Assembly: GCA_020847735.1 (NCBI GenBank)
Contig: JADLBL010000015.1
Coordinates: 1 to 64,000, forward strand
Origin: Candidatus Eisenbacteria bacterium
GTDB lineage: Bacteria > Eisenbacteria > RBG-16-71-46
Direction: 5' to 3'
Length of the DNA: 64,000 bases
Part shown: positions 1-9,834 of the stretch, in pieces
Layout of the letters: every line of letters begins with the position of its first letter
Numbering within the stretch: the stretch's first letter is position 1
The notes under the pieces: generated by a model
What the model saw: the letters and a program-made list of their open reading frames with translations, nothing else
What the model was told of the DNA's origin: nothing
Database searches by the model: none
Made by a program: the position numbers and the translations under genes

Positions 1-1054
1 CCATCAGCAGGCCGGTCATGAGTTCGCGGCGGATGACCCGCCACCAGTCGGCGAGCCGGACCTCGCCCAGCGCCATGGCGCGAATGACCAGCGTCGAGGC
101 CTGCGAGCCCGAGTTGCCGCCGCTCGAGATGATGAGCGGGATGAAGATGGCCAGCACCACGGCGCGGGAGATCTCGTTCTCGAACCGGCTCATGGCGGTG
201 GTGGTGAGCATCTCCGACAGGAACAGGGCGGCCAGCCACACCACCCGCTTCTGCACCATCTGCGGGATCCCGACCTGCAGGTAGGGCGCGTCGAGGGCCT
301 CGGTGCCGCCGATCTTGTGGATGTCCTCGGTGGCCTCCTCCTGGATGACGTCCACGATGTCGTCCACCGTGACGATGCCCTGCATGCGGCCGGCCTCGTC
401 CACGACCGGGATCATGTGCAGGTCGTGCTGCTGGAACAGCCGTCCCAGCGCCTCCTGGTCCATGTCCGCGCGGGCGGAGTAGACCTCGGTCGTCATCAGC
501 TCGCGCACGGTGGCGCCGGGCGCGGCGGTGAACAGGTCGCGCAGCCCGACGACCCCCACCAGCTTCTGGTCGGTCTCGAGCACGTAGACGTAGTTGACGT
601 TCTCGAGCTTGTCGCGCCCCTGGCGGCGCAGGTAGGCGATGGCCTCGTCCGCGGTGACGTCGGGGCGCACGCGCGCGTAGCGCGTGTTCATGAGCCCGCC
701 GGCGTCGTCCTCGGCGTAGGCGAGCAGCGCCGTGACCTCTGCGCGGGTCTGCTCGTCGAGCAGCGCCAGCCATTCCTCTCGCTCCCCCGACTCCTCGCAC
801 TGCTGCAGCACGTCGGCCGCGTCGTCCGGCGGAAGCAGCCGCAGCCAGGACCTGCGCTGGGCCGCCGGCATCAGCGAGATGAGCTGGTGTTCGTCGCGCG
901 CCGAGAGGTCGAGAAAGAAGTCCTCCGCGTCCGCACGCGGCAGGTCGAAGAACGCCTCGAGCCGGTCCTCGGGGGAGAGGATCCGCCAGGTTTCCTGGAG
1001 GTCCTCGACCGCGAGGTCGGCTTCGCTCTCGGCTTCTTTGCGCAGTGAGTTCAC
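1..1054 (-). CDS. mgtE: Magnesium transporter MgtE (C-terminal part beyond window edge)
   Basis: Inner-membrane Mg2+ channel gated by cytosolic Mg2+. From the GTG at 1054 (GGAG six bases upstream) 351 codons are visible before the window ends. Seen in order: an acidic helical MgtE_N-type domain (residues about 1-130, with LPPDDAADVLQQ), two CBS domains (about 130-255, the second with GIVTVDDIVDVI), then the first membrane helices carrying the family signature FIPLIISSGGNSGSQAST. The remaining transmembrane helices are off-window, so completeness cannot be judged. It starts about 100 bases from the end of the EamA gene on the same strand but shows no coupling to it. Assignment is firm because of domain order and the SGGNSGSQ motif. 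Confidence 0.95.
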   Translation of the reverse strand, partial: MNSLRKEAESEADLAVEDLQETWRILSPEDRLEAFFDLPRADAEDFFLDLSARDEHQLISLMPAAQRRSWLRLLPPDDAADVLQQCEESGEREEWLALLDEQTRAEVTALLAYAEDDAGGLMNTRYARVRPDVTADEAIAYLRRQGRDKLENVNYVYVLETDQKLVGVVGLRDLFTAAPGATVRELMTTEVYSARADMDQEALGRLFQQHDLHMIPVVDEAGRMQGIVTVDDIVDVIQEEATEDIHKIGGTEALDAPYLQVGIPQMVQKRVVWLAALFLSEMLTTTAMSRFENEISRAVVLAIFIPLIISSGGNSGSQASTLVIRAMALGEVRLADWWRVIRRELMTGLLM

Positions 1055-1154
1055 GGGGCGCTCCGGACGCCGCGGGCGCGCGCCTCCCGCGGAAGGTCGT
1101 GAGGATGGCCCGCAAGCTAACCGCTCGCTCACTCGCGCGTCCACTCCGAAGCGC

Positions 1155-2150
1155 TCAGCTCGAGGGCAGGCAGGGCTCCTCGCCGCCGACGGGCCGGGCC
1201 GCGGTTTCGGACTTCGCGGCGTCCGCGGGCACCCGTTCACCAGTGCGCGCCGTGGTGATGAGCACGACCGCCGTCACGACCAGCAGCGCGGCGGTCAGCG
1301 ACCGGTTCGAGAGCGCTTCGCCGGCGAACGCCCAGCCGAGAGCGAGCGCCACGATCGGGTTCACGAACGCGTACGTCGCGACCCGCGCCGGCGGCACGTG
1401 GCGCAGCAGGTAGAGGTAGGCCGAGAAAGCCACCACCGAGCCGAACACCGACAGGTAGCCGAGCGCCGCGATCGAACTCCAGCCAACGCGCGCGGGGTCG
1501 AAACGCGCGAACTCGCCGAGCGAGCCGCTCATCGCCAGAAGGAAGACGCCACCGGACAGCATGCCCACGCCCGTCGAGGCGAGCGGGGAGCGCGGCAGGC
1601 GCACCCGTCGCGCCCACAGCGTGCCCCACGCCCACGAGAACGCGCCCGCCACGGGCAGCAGAGCCCACCGCGCCGGGAACTCCGTGCGCGCCGCGTGCGC
1701 GAGCGAGGGCGCGAGCAGCAGCGCGATGCCGGCGAAGCCGAGCACCAGCCCCACGAGCGAGCGGGCCGGCGGCCGCACGGCGTCACGGCCGAACGCGGCG
1801 AGCAGCGCCATCCACAGCGGAATGGTGGCGAGCAGCAGCGCCACGAGGCCCGAGGGAACGTGCGTGACGCCGAGCGTGACCGAGCCGTTGCCGACCGCCG
1901 GCAGCAACACGCCGACGATCGCGGCGTTGCGCAGCTCGGCGCCGCGGGGCCAGGACGCCCCGGTCACGCGCGCCCAGACGAGCAGCGCCAGCCCCGCCGA
2001 CAGCAGGCGCGTCGCGCACATCAGAAGCGGTGGCAACGTCGCGACCGCGATGCGGGTGGCGAGGAACGTCGAGCCCCAGATGAAATACACGCACGCGAAG
2101 GCGATCAGCACCCTGGCGATCCGCCCGCGTTCGCGCAGGCGTTCAACCAC
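1155..2150 (-). CDS. EamA/DMT-family membrane exporter
   Basis: A 331-residue polytopic membrane protein with about ten hydrophobic segments in two similar halves, as in EamA (drug/metabolite transporter superfamily) permeases. The N-terminal FIWGSTFLATRIAV stretch resembles YedA/RhaT-type proteins. The start is a GTG at 2150 that overlaps the 3' end of the Lrp gene by 8 bases, so the two are almost certainly translationally coupled. Lrp/AsnC regulators are often paired with amino-acid exporters, so amino-acid or related metabolite efflux is the best guess, but the substrate is not determined by sequence. The C-terminal tail after residue about 305 is hydrophilic. Confidence 0.85.
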   Translation of the reverse strand: MVERLRERGRIARVLIAFACVYFIWGSTFLATRIAVATLPPLLMCATRLLSAGLALLVWARVTGASWPRGAELRNAAIVGVLLPAVGNGSVTLGVTHVPSGLVALLLATIPLWMALLAAFGRDAVRPPARSLVGLVLGFAGIALLLAPSLAHAARTEFPARWALLPVAGAFSWAWGTLWARRVRLPRSPLASTGVGMLSGGVFLLAMSGSLGEFARFDPARVGWSSIAALGYLSVFGSVVAFSAYLYLLRHVPPARVATYAFVNPIVALALGWAFAGEALSNRSLTAALLVVTAVVLITTARTGERVPADAAKSETAARPVGGEEPCLPSS

Positions 2151-2625
2151 GCGCCTTCACCGGGCGGGGCGCGCCGTCCACGGGCAGCGCCCAGCTGTCC
2201 TTGAAGGTGTCGAGCGCGATGATGCTCTGGGTCGAGCGAACGGACTCGATGGCGCCGAAGCGGTCGCGCAGCAGCCTGCCGAGCGCCTCGGGATCCTTGA
2301 CGCGCACCTTGACCAGGTAGCTGTCCTGCCCGGCGACGTGGTGCACCTCGAGCACCTCGGGAAGCTGCGCGAGCGCCTCGCCCGAGGAGCTCGTGCCGAT
2401 GCGCTCGTCGCTGCGGACGAGCACGTAAGCGAGCAGCGGCCGGTCCACCGCCCTCGGGTCCACCCGCGCGGCGTAGCCGGTGATGACGCCGCGCTGCTCG
2501 AGGCGGCGCACCCGCTCGAAGATCGCCGACGGCGCCATGCCGATGCGGCGCGAAAGGTCCACGTTGGCCATGCGACCGTCCGTCTGCAGCAGCTCAAGGA
2601 TCTTGCGGTCCACGTCATCGAGCAT
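2143..2625 (-). CDS. Lrp/AsnC-family transcriptional regulator
   Basis: 160 residues, the usual Lrp/AsnC length. N-terminal helix-turn-helix (MLDDVDRKILELLQTDGRM, then DLSRRIGMAPSAIFERVRRL), followed by the alpha/beta ligand-binding RAM domain (about 70-145; EVHHVAGQDSYLVKV). Start chosen at ATG 2625 because GGGAGG lies 6-7 bases upstream and the protein then begins exactly at the family's N terminus; an upstream GTG would add 16 unconserved residues. It overlaps the EamA exporter gene by 8 bases. A plausible promoter (2650-2677) and an AT-rich inverted repeat (2700-2725) lie upstream, consistent with autoregulation. Probable role: amino-acid-responsive control of the exporter. Confidence 0.92.
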   Translation of the reverse strand: MLDDVDRKILELLQTDGRMANVDLSRRIGMAPSAIFERVRRLEQRGVITGYAARVDPRAVDRPLLAYVLVRSDERIGTSSSGEALAQLPEVLEVHHVAGQDSYLVKVRVKDPEALGRLLRDRFGAIESVRSTQSIIALDTFKDSWALPVDGAPRPVKARG

Positions 2626-2649
2626 ATGGAACCTCCCGGTAGACTCGGG

Positions 2650-2677
2650 ACAATAGTTCGCGCTTGTCGCCAATCAA
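2650..2677 (-). promoter_or_regulatory. Putative sigma70 promoter of the lrp-eamA operon
   Basis: Read on the minus strand, TTGATT (2677-2672) and TATTGT (2655-2650) are separated by 16 bases. The -10 ends 24 bases from the ATG, leaving room for the GGGAGG ribosome site. Each hexamer matches consensus at four of six positions, so this is suggestive only. Confidence 0.4.
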
Positions 2678-2699
2678 GAGAAGTTTCTGCTAGTTCCAA

Positions 2700-2725
2700 G
2701 CCGAACAATCCGACGATTATTCGGC
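2700..2725. promoter_or_regulatory. Inverted repeat, candidate Lrp operator
   Basis: Two 11-base arms, GCCGAACAATC and GATTATTCGGC, pair with one mismatch around a 4-base centre. The element is AT-rich against a very GC-rich background and sits 23 bases upstream of the putative -35 of lrp, the position expected for an Lrp/AsnC autoregulatory site. Confidence 0.4.
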
Positions 2726-2877
2726 AAGCTGCGACTCACGTGGCGGGCGCCGCGAGGCACATTCGGCGCGGCAGAGCGAGCCATGAACGGCCCGCCGCGG
2801 CAGCTTCCCAGTTCCGAAGAGTCTCAGGCCGGCCCGGTGCCCTTCCCCGCGCTCACACCTTCGGCCCAAGAACGCGA

Positions 2878-2908
2878 CGCGGCCCCTTCCGGGTGGGAAG
2901 GAGCCGCG
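2878..2908. terminator. Hairpin downstream of pyrR
   Basis: Arms 2878-2890 and 2896-2908 form a 13-base-pair stem with one mismatch and a 5-base loop, starting about 30 bases after the pyrR stop. On the minus strand only a weak TTCTT follows, so it would be a U-poor terminator. Confidence 0.45.
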
Positions 2909-2938
2909 CCGCGATCGAGGGCCCCGGCGGGCCCGAAG

Positions 2939-3664
<726 letters not shown>

Positions 3665-5803
3665 TCACGCCTTCCCGCCCTCGACGACGACCTTCGAGAG
3701 GTCCCAGCCGCGCACGAACAGCTCGCGCACTTCCGACAGGAGGCGCAGGCGATTGAGCCGCACCGCCGCGTCTCCGGCGTTGACGAGCACCTGGTCGAAG
3801 AAACCGTGGATCGCGCCCTCCATCCCGAGCAGTGCGGGGATGATCTTCGCGTACTCGCGCGCGTCCCACAGCGGCGCGGTGCCGGCGCGCGCGGCCTCGA
3901 GCGCCGCGAGCAACGAGCGCTCCGCCGGTTCGGCGAGCCGCGCCCGGTCGAGCGAGGCCGGCAGCGGCTCGGTCGCCGCCCGCAGGATGTTCGCGACCCG
4001 CTTGTCGAGCAGGACGAGCGGGGCGAAGCGCGGATCGCCGCGAAAGGCCTCGAGCGCGCGGCCGCGCGCGAGCGCGTCCGCCGCGTCGCACCAGCCCGGC
4101 CGCGTCGCGCCGCCCAGGTGGATGCGGGCTTCGAGCGCCGCCTCGCGGGTGTCGTAGGGCACGCCGCGCTCCTCGAGCGCGGCGTCCACGCGCGCGCGCA
4201 GGAACTCGCCCAGCTTCTTCATGATTTCGGCCTGCGCGAGGTCTGGGTCGGCGGCGAAGAACGGCCGCGTCATCTCCATGGCCGCGGCGCGCAGGTCCAG
4301 GGCGCGCGACTGCTCGAGCACGATGCGCACCGCGCCGTTCGCCGCGCGCCGCACGCCGTAGGGATCCTCGCTGCCGCTCGGCGACTTGCCGGCGACGAAC
4401 GCGCCCGCCACGTGATCGAGTTTGTCCGCCAGCGAAAGGAGCGAGCCGGCGTCCGTCTCGGGCAGCGCGTCGCCGGCGCCGCGCGGGCGGTAGTGCTCGG
4501 CGATGGCGGACGCGACCGCCTCGGGCTCGCCCGCGCGCCGCGCGTAGTGCCCGCCCATGACGCCCTCGAGGCTCGCGTACTCCTTGCCCGAGCCGATCAT
4601 CTCGCCCAGCAGGTCGGTCTTGCACAGCAGGGCGGCGCGAACCACCGCCGGCCTGGCCGGCGGCGCGAGGCGGTCGGCCAGCCAGCCCGCGAGCGATTCC
4701 AGCCGCGCGGCCTTGTCGCGCAGCGAGCCGAGGCCTTCCATCCACACGACGGCCGACAGCTTCTCGAGGTTGTCGGCCGGGGTCTGCCGCAGGTCGGTCT
4801 CCCAGTAGAACTTCGCATCCTCGAGCCGCGCGACCAGCACGTCCTCGTTGCCCTTGCGCACCCGCTCGAGCCCGCGATCGTCACCGTTGCGCACGGTGAC
4901 GAAGCCGGGCAGCAGGGAGCCGTCGGCCCGCTCGAGCGCGAAGAATCGCTGGTGTTCGCGCAGCGCGGTCACGATCACTTCGCGCGGCAGGTCGAGGTAG
5001 TTCGCGGCGAAGGCGCCCTCCACGGAGGTCGGCCATTCGATCAGGAAGTTGTTGATGTCGGTGAGCTCGTCGTCGGCGACGATCCGCCCGCCACGGGCTT
5101 CGGCGAGGCGGGCGATCTGCCGTTCGATGGCCTGCCGCCGCTCGCGCGGGTCCACGACGACGAAGGCCCGGCGCATCGCCTCGACGTAGCCGCCCGGCGA
5201 GGCGATCTCGACCGCGTCCGGGTGCAGGAAGCGGTGGCCGAAGCTCGTGCGCCCGGCGGTGAGCCCGAACGCGCGCACGGGCAGGACCTGATCGTCGAGC
5301 AGCGCGACCAGCCAGCGCACCGGGCGGCCGAAGCGCCAGTCGCCGGCGTCCCAGCGCAGCGTCTTCGGGAACTGGAGCTTCGGCGCGAGCGCTCCGAGCA
5401 TCGCCGGAAGCACGTCGGCCGCGGGACGGCCCACGTGCTGCACGGTGACGGCGACGTACTCGCCCTTCGGCGTGGCGACGCGGCGGACGGCGGAGACGTC
5501 CACGCCCCGGCCCGCGCAGAAGCCGACGAGCGCCTTCGTGGGCTGGCCCGCGGCGTCGAACGCGACCTTCGCCGCCGGACCCATCGCTTCCTCCTCGTGG
5601 TCACGCTGGCGGGCGGCGACGCCGGTCACGAGCACCGCGATGCGGCGCGGCGTCGCGAAACCGGTGACCTGATCGAAACCGAGGCGCAGTTCCTCGAGCC
5701 CCGCGCGCACGCCGCGCTCGAGCTGTTCGAGCGCCGGCGGCACGTAGCCGGCGGGAAGCTCCTCGACGCCGATTTCGAACAGCAGTTCTCCGGGCGCGCT
5801 CAC
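3665..5803 (-). CDS. glyS: Glycyl-tRNA synthetase beta subunit
   Basis: 712 residues, close to the ~690 of other bacterial beta subunits. Begins [20 protein letters not shown], the hallmark GlyS N terminus; FGHRFLHPD, the [17 protein letters not shown]-like region and the C-terminal anticodon-binding DALR-type helices ([11 protein letters not shown]) are all present. With GlyQ it forms the alpha2beta2 enzyme that charges tRNA-Gly in the cytoplasm. Start is the GTG at 5803, which overlaps the glyQ stop as GTGA and has GGAG seven bases upstream; the open frame continues upstream only as a shadow of glyQ. Translational coupling fits the need for equal subunit amounts. Confidence 0.96.
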   Translation of the reverse strand: MSAPGELLFEIGVEELPAGYVPPALEQLERGVRAGLEELRLGFDQVTGFATPRRIAVLVTGVAARQRDHEEEAMGPAAKVAFDAAGQPTKALVGFCAGRGVDVSAVRRVATPKGEYVAVTVQHVGRPAADVLPAMLGALAPKLQFPKTLRWDAGDWRFGRPVRWLVALLDDQVLPVRAFGLTAGRTSFGHRFLHPDAVEIASPGGYVEAMRRAFVVVDPRERRQAIERQIARLAEARGGRIVADDELTDINNFLIEWPTSVEGAFAANYLDLPREVIVTALREHQRFFALERADGSLLPGFVTVRNGDDRGLERVRKGNEDVLVARLEDAKFYWETDLRQTPADNLEKLSAVVWMEGLGSLRDKAARLESLAGWLADRLAPPARPAVVRAALLCKTDLLGEMIGSGKEYASLEGVMGGHYARRAGEPEAVASAIAEHYRPRGAGDALPETDAGSLLSLADKLDHVAGAFVAGKSPSGSEDPYGVRRAANGAVRIVLEQSRALDLRAAAMEMTRPFFAADPDLAQAEIMKKLGEFLRARVDAALEERGVPYDTREAALEARIHLGGATRPGWCDAADALARGRALEAFRGDPRFAPLVLLDKRVANILRAATEPLPASLDRARLAEPAERSLLAALEAARAGTAPLWDAREYAKIIPALLGMEGAIHGFFDQVLVNAGDAAVRLNRLRLLSEVRELFVRGWDLSKVVVEGGKA

Positions 5804-6777
5804 TTCGCTCCGCCCTTCTTCGCTCCGGTCGCCGCGGGCGCCGGGGCGCCGGCCGCTTCGGCCGGCTTCACCCATTTCGCGCGCTCGTCCGGGTCCCTGA
5901 GCAGCGGGTAACCGAGTTCCTCGCGCAGCTTCACGTACGCGACGGCCGCCTTTCGCGCGATCTTCCGCACCCGGCCGATGTAGCCGACGCGTTCCGAGAC
6001 CGAGATCGCGCCGCGCGCATCGAGCAGGTTGAACGCGTGCGAGCACTTGATGACCGCGTCGTAGCCGGGGCCCACGAGCTTCAGATCGAGGAGGCGGTTC
6101 GCTTCGGACTCCCAGATCCGGAACATTTCGAAGAGCTCGGCGACGGGCGACTGCTCGAAGTTGTAGTGCGACCATTCCCACTCGTTGCGAACCCACAGGT
6201 CGCCCCATGTCACGCCGGGCGCCCACGCCAGGTCCTGCACGCGGTCCTTGCGCTGCAGCATCATGCCGATGCGGTCGAGCCCGTAGGTCAGCTCGGCCGA
6301 GATCACCGGCAGCTCCAGCCCGCCGCACTGCTGGAAGTAGGTGAACTGCGAAATCTCGGTGCCGTCCATGACCACCTGCCAGCCGAGCCCGGCCGCGCCG
6401 AGCGTCGGCGACTCCCAGTCGTCCTCGATCAGCCGCGGGTCATGCTCGTTCAGGTCCAGGCCCATGGCCCGAAGCGACTGGAAGTAGACGTCCACGACGT
6501 CGGCCGGGGCCGGCTTGAGCAGCACCTGGTACTGGAAGAACTGCTGGAAGCGGTTGGGGTTCTCGCCGTACCGCCCGTCCTTGGGCCGCCGCGAGGGTTC
6601 GACGTAGGCGACCCGCCAGGGTTCGGGGCCCAGGGAGCGCAGGAACGTGGCCGGATTGAACGTGCCCGCGCCGACTTCGCTGGGGTAGGGCTGCTGGATG
6701 ACGCACCCGCGCTCGGCCCAGAACTGCTCGAGCGCCAGGATCATCGCCTGCAGGGACTGGCGGGGATCGGAGGACAT
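5800..6777 (-). CDS. glyQ: Glycyl-tRNA synthetase alpha subunit
   Basis: 325 residues; catalytic class II subunit of the heterotetrameric glycyl-tRNA synthetase. The opening [20 protein letters not shown], the [19 protein letters not shown] stretch, [19 protein letters not shown], and the [15 protein letters not shown] motif 3 region are textbook GlyQ. A Lys/Ala-rich tail after about residue 300 is non-conserved. The 4-base overlap with glyS shows coupled translation. The upstream 464 bases to the divergent LuxR gene carry no clear Shine-Dalgarno for this ATG (only GAGG about 13 bases upstream), so the start is assigned by homology. Confidence 0.97.
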   Translation of the reverse strand: MSSDPRQSLQAMILALEQFWAERGCVIQQPYPSEVGAGTFNPATFLRSLGPEPWRVAYVEPSRRPKDGRYGENPNRFQQFFQYQVLLKPAPADVVDVYFQSLRAMGLDLNEHDPRLIEDDWESPTLGAAGLGWQVVMDGTEISQFTYFQQCGGLELPVISAELTYGLDRIGMMLQRKDRVQDLAWAPGVTWGDLWVRNEWEWSHYNFEQSPVAELFEMFRIWESEANRLLDLKLVGPGYDAVIKCSHAFNLLDARGAISVSERVGYIGRVRKIARKAAVAYVKLREELGYPLLRDPDERAKWVKPAEAAGAPAPAATGAKKGGAK

Positions 6778-7241
6778 GGGGTGACGCGGGCCTCGGTGAG
6801 CGCGGTGGCGGCCGCGGCGTGTGCGGAATCGGGCTCCGGCAACGGTATCGAGCGCGGCATGTTAGCCCGATGCCGCACGCCGTGTCACGCGGCGGGCCGC
6901 AGCGGGAGCCGCGCGAGGCGCGGGGCCGCCGCCGGTGGGCCCGGGAGCGCGCCGAACGCGACGACACCACGGACGTTCGGACTTACGGAACGAGCTTCCC
7001 CCGAAGGCATCGTCCCGGGCCTTCCCGTCCGTGGCGCCGTCGGTCCTCGAATGGCCCCGTCCACGACCGGCGCTCTCCCCGAACACCCCGGAGAGCGGTC
7101 GCGAAGCGGCTGGCCAACTCTCGTGCTAACCTTGCGGGAGCCGTGGGTCCGCCCCCGAGCCACGCCCGAAAGGTAGGCTAGGACCCACGTGCCGCAAATA
7201 CGTGGACCTACGTAGCTGCGCGTTCTCGGGGAGGAACGCTG
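6778..7241. other. Intergenic region between divergent glyQ and LuxR genes
   Basis: 464 bases with no convincing gene on either strand; short open frames here lack starts, ribosome sites and recognisable sequence. It must hold the promoters for glyQS (minus) and the LuxR pair (plus). The only structured element I see is the inverted repeat at 7181-7209. Confidence 0.6.
7181..7209. promoter_or_regulatory. Inverted repeat upstream of the LuxR pair
   Basis: Arms CCACGT (7185-7190) and ACGTGG (7200-7205) are a perfect inverted repeat, extendable outward to GGA…ACCT with a one-base offset. A second small palindrome, CTACGTAG, lies just downstream. The repeat centre is about 47 bases before the GTG start of the first LuxR gene, as expected for a dimeric regulator's operator. 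Confidence 0.35.
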
Positions 7242-8087
7242 GTGCCGCTTTCGGCCGCCGACACGTCATGCCTGCACCGCTGCGTGCTGACGCTGCACGA
7301 GCCACGGGATCTGCGCGGTCTCGCGGCCGCGGCGCCGGGCGCGTTTCTCGAGGCCGTTCCCGCCGACTATTTCTTCCGGATCGAGATCGCCCGCGGGCCG
7401 GGCGGCGAGTTCGAGCGCGTGACGTCGTACTGGCAGCATCCGGCGCGCGCGAGCCGGGAAATGTTCGAACTGGCCGTGAGCCTTGGGCCCGAACACCCGT
7501 TCACCGGGCACGTCCTGCGAACCGGCGACCTGGGTCCGCTCCGGCTTTCGGACTTCTGGTCCCGCCGGCGCCAGCTCGCCGCCCCGATCCACCGGCGGTT
7601 CTACAAGCGGGTCGGCATCGGGTGGCTGCTGACGCTGCTGTCGGTGCGGGGCGATCGCTACTGCGCGATCAACCTTGGCCGGCCGTTCACCGCCCCGGAC
7701 TTCAGCCAGCGCGACCGTGAAGTGCTCGGCCTGCTCGAGCCTCACCTCCGGCTGGCGCTGGACGCCGCCGAGCGCGAGACCGCGGCGCAGGAGGCCGACG
7801 CCTCGGCGCTGGCGGGCCTGGGACTCTCCGCGCGGGAGTGCGACGTCGCGGGCTGGCTCGCGCGCGGCCGCACGAACGGCGAGATCGCCTCGATCCTTTC
7901 CCTGCGCTCGCGCACGGTCGAGAAGCACGTCGAGCGCATTCTCGACAAGCTGGGCGTCGAGAACCGTACGAAGGCCGCGCAGGTCGTGCTCGGGCGGCGC
8001 GGCGCGCGACCGGTGAGCGAACCTGCGGACGCCCTCGAACTCGTCCGCCGCGTGCTGCGGCCCGACCGCACGCGCCGCGTCCTGTGA
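7242..8087 (+). CDS. LuxR-family regulator, GAF-like sensor (first of tandem pair)
   Basis: 281 residues. The C-terminal DNA-binding domain is a clear GerE/LuxR helix-turn-helix (about 195-255: GLSARECDVAGWLARGRTN … SRTVEKHVERILDKLGVENR). The N-terminal ~180 residues look like a GAF-type sensor (SDFWSRRRQL, FYKRVGIGWLL, INLGRPFTAPDFSQRDREVL) rather than the acyl-homoserine-lactone domain, but the ligand is unknown. GTG start with GGGGAGGAA about 7 bases upstream. The next gene is a paralogue whose GTG overlaps this stop (GTGA), so the pair is one transcription unit. Both run opposite to the surrounding glyQS/recO genes, indicating insertion into that block. Confidence 0.85.
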   Translation: MPLSAADTSCLHRCVLTLHEPRDLRGLAAAAPGAFLEAVPADYFFRIEIARGPGGEFERVTSYWQHPARASREMFELAVSLGPEHPFTGHVLRTGDLGPLRLSDFWSRRRQLAAPIHRRFYKRVGIGWLLTLLSVRGDRYCAINLGRPFTAPDFSQRDREVLGLLEPHLRLALDAAERETAAQEADASALAGLGLSARECDVAGWLARGRTNGEIASILSLRSRTVEKHVERILDKLGVENRTKAAQVVLGRRGARPVSEPADALELVRRVLRPDRTRRVL

Positions 8088-9115
8088 GCGCTCCGCGCAT
8101 GAACGCGTCGCAACAGGCCGCCTTCCAGGCGGCCCTGATCGAACTCCACCAGCCGCGCGACGCCGCCGCCCTGCGCCTGGTCGCTCCCGCCGTCTTCAAG
8201 CGGCTGATTCCGTGTGACTACTTCCTGCGGCTCGAATTCGCATCCGCTCCACGCGGGAACGGCGACGCGCTCGAAGTCCTGTGGGACATGCCGGCACGCG
8301 CGACGCGCGCCCTCATGCGCAGGGCGACCCGTCTTTCGACCGATCATCCGCTCACGGCCCACGTCCTGCGGACCGGCGAGCTCGGTCCGATGCGGCTTTC
8401 GGATTTCTGGTCGCGGCGCGAGCAGCTCGCCTCGGCGATGCATCGCGAGATCTACCAGCCTCTCGGCGTCGGCTGGATGCTCGTCCACCCGTTCCTGCGC
8501 GGGGACCGCTGGGGGGCGATCGACCTGAGCCGGCCGTTCAGCGCGCCCGACTTCAGCGATCGCGACCTCGCGATGCTCGGGTTGCTCGTGCCGCATTTCG
8601 TGCAGGCCGTGGATGCCGCCGAACGTGTGGCCGCCCGGCGCGAGCTGGAACGGCTCACGCTCGCCGGCCTCGGCCTCACGCCGCGCGAGCAGGACGTGGC
8701 CGCCTGCCTCGTCCGCGGCCAGAGCAACGTCGAGACCGCGGCGAGCTTCGGCATGAGTCCGCGCACGGTGGAGAAGCACGTCGAACGCATCCTGGGAAAA
8801 CTCGGTGTCGAAAACCGCACGTCCGCGGCGCGCGTGATCATGGGCCTGCAGGCGAAGCAACCACCCGCGGCTTCGCCGCGGAAGGTGGACGCGCGCATGG
8901 CGTTTCGGCGCCTGCTTTGGCCGGAAACGGGCGGCGAAGGTGACGGGCGAGACTCCCGTGCGGAGGATTCGCCTACCCGGGCTCCCGCAGGGCACGCAGC
9001 ACTTCGAGCGAGCGCAGGCCGTGGAAGCGATGGAAGTGGGCCCTCAGGAAGTCCTCGACGACGCGCAGCAGCTCGGCGCTTCGCGGCACCTCGAGGTACT
9101 CGCCGGCCTCGCTGA
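8084..9115 (+). CDS. LuxR-family regulator, paralogue of the preceding gene
   Basis: 343 residues if read from the GTG at 8084 that overlaps the upstream stop; ATG 8099, five codons on, is the alternative. It aligns with the upstream protein along its length: HPLTAHVLRTGELGPMRLSD, SDFWSRREQLASAMHREIYQ, then a GerE-type HTH with SPRTVEKHVERILGKLGVEN. The last ~50 residues, after FRRLLWPE, have no counterpart in the sister protein, are Gly/Ser/Arg-rich, and are encoded by DNA that also encodes the 3' end of recO on the other strand (143-base convergent overlap). The tail may reflect a lost stop codon. Function: probably heterodimeric or duplicated transcriptional control; targets unknown. Confidence 0.8.
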   Translation: MSAPRMNASQQAAFQAALIELHQPRDAAALRLVAPAVFKRLIPCDYFLRLEFASAPRGNGDALEVLWDMPARATRALMRRATRLSTDHPLTAHVLRTGELGPMRLSDFWSRREQLASAMHREIYQPLGVGWMLVHPFLRGDRWGAIDLSRPFSAPDFSDRDLAMLGLLVPHFVQAVDAAERVAARRELERLTLAGLGLTPREQDVAACLVRGQSNVETAASFGMSPRTVEKHVERILGKLGVENRTSAARVIMGLQAKQPPAASPRKVDARMAFRRLLWPETGGEGDGRDSRAEDSPTRAPAGHAALRASAGRGSDGSGPSGSPRRRAAARRFAAPRGTRRPR

Positions 9116-9737
9116 CCGGCCGGCCGAGCAGCAGCGCGAAGCTCGCCAGCGCCTCGGCCGAGAGCGCGACGACGCCGCCGTCGCGCCCGGCACAACCCTC
9201 GCAGACGAGCCCGCCGCGGCCCGGCGAGAACAATCGCCGCTGCGATACCGGCCGGCCGTCCACCGCGCAGGCGTCCAGGCGGGGCCGGTAGCCGAGCTCG
9301 GCGGCGAGCTGGAGCTGGAACGCGAGCGTCACCGCGGGCAGCGAGGCCGCCGGCGCCCGCGCGCAGCCGTCGAGCGCGGCGAGCAGCAGGTCGTAGATCT
9401 CGCCCTGCGGCTCCTCTCCCCACACGAGCCGGTCCACCAGTTCGAGCGCCGCCTGCGCGTGCGACAGCCGCGTGAGGTCCGTGAGCCGGCCACCGAACGG
9501 ATCCAGCACCTCGGCCCGCGAGAGCAGGTGCAGGTCACGGTCGGGCTTCTCGTAGTAGACGAACTGCGATCGCGACAGCGGCTCGAGCGCGAAACCGAAA
9601 CGGCTCGGAGTCCTGCGCGCGCCCTTGGCGACGAACTTGCGCAGCCCGAAATCGCGCGTGTAGGCGGTGACGATGCGGCTCGTGTCGCCGAGCGCGTGAA
9701 TCTTGAGAACGACGCCTTCGGTGGTGACGATGGCCAT
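8973..9737 (-). CDS. recO: DNA repair protein RecO
   Basis: 254 residues, normal RecO size. N-terminal OB fold (AIVTTEGVVLKIHALGDTSRI, then FGLRKFVAKGARR), central helical domain, and a partial Cys motif (LDACAVDGRP … LVCEGCAG) corresponding to the zinc site of many RecO proteins, although only three cysteines are evident. In the RecFOR pathway it loads RecA on SSB-coated single-strand DNA. The ATG at 9737 gives the canonical N terminus; 44 additional in-frame upstream residues are Arg/Pro-rich noise. RecO beside glyQS is a common bacterial arrangement, here separated by the LuxR insertion, whose second gene reads antisense into recO's last 143 bases. Confidence 0.93.
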   Translation of the reverse strand: MAIVTTEGVVLKIHALGDTSRIVTAYTRDFGLRKFVAKGARRTPSRFGFALEPLSRSQFVYYEKPDRDLHLLSRAEVLDPFGGRLTDLTRLSHAQAALELVDRLVWGEEPQGEIYDLLLAALDGCARAPAASLPAVTLAFQLQLAAELGYRPRLDACAVDGRPVSQRRLFSPGRGGLVCEGCAGRDGGVVALSAEALASFALLLGRPVSEAGEYLEVPRSAELLRVVEDFLRAHFHRFHGLRSLEVLRALREPG

Positions 9738-9834
9738 GCCGGTGCGGAGTGTAGCGCAGGCGTCCCTCGCGGCGACCGGCCGGGGAGCGCGCTCCCCGCG
9801 GACGCTCGCGGCGCCCGCAGGCGCGGGACGAGGT

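Noticed and set aside
6819-7181. Short plus-strand open frames between glyQ and the LuxR pair
   Set aside because: Arg/Pro-rich, no ribosome sites, no resemblance to proteins; treated as intergenic.
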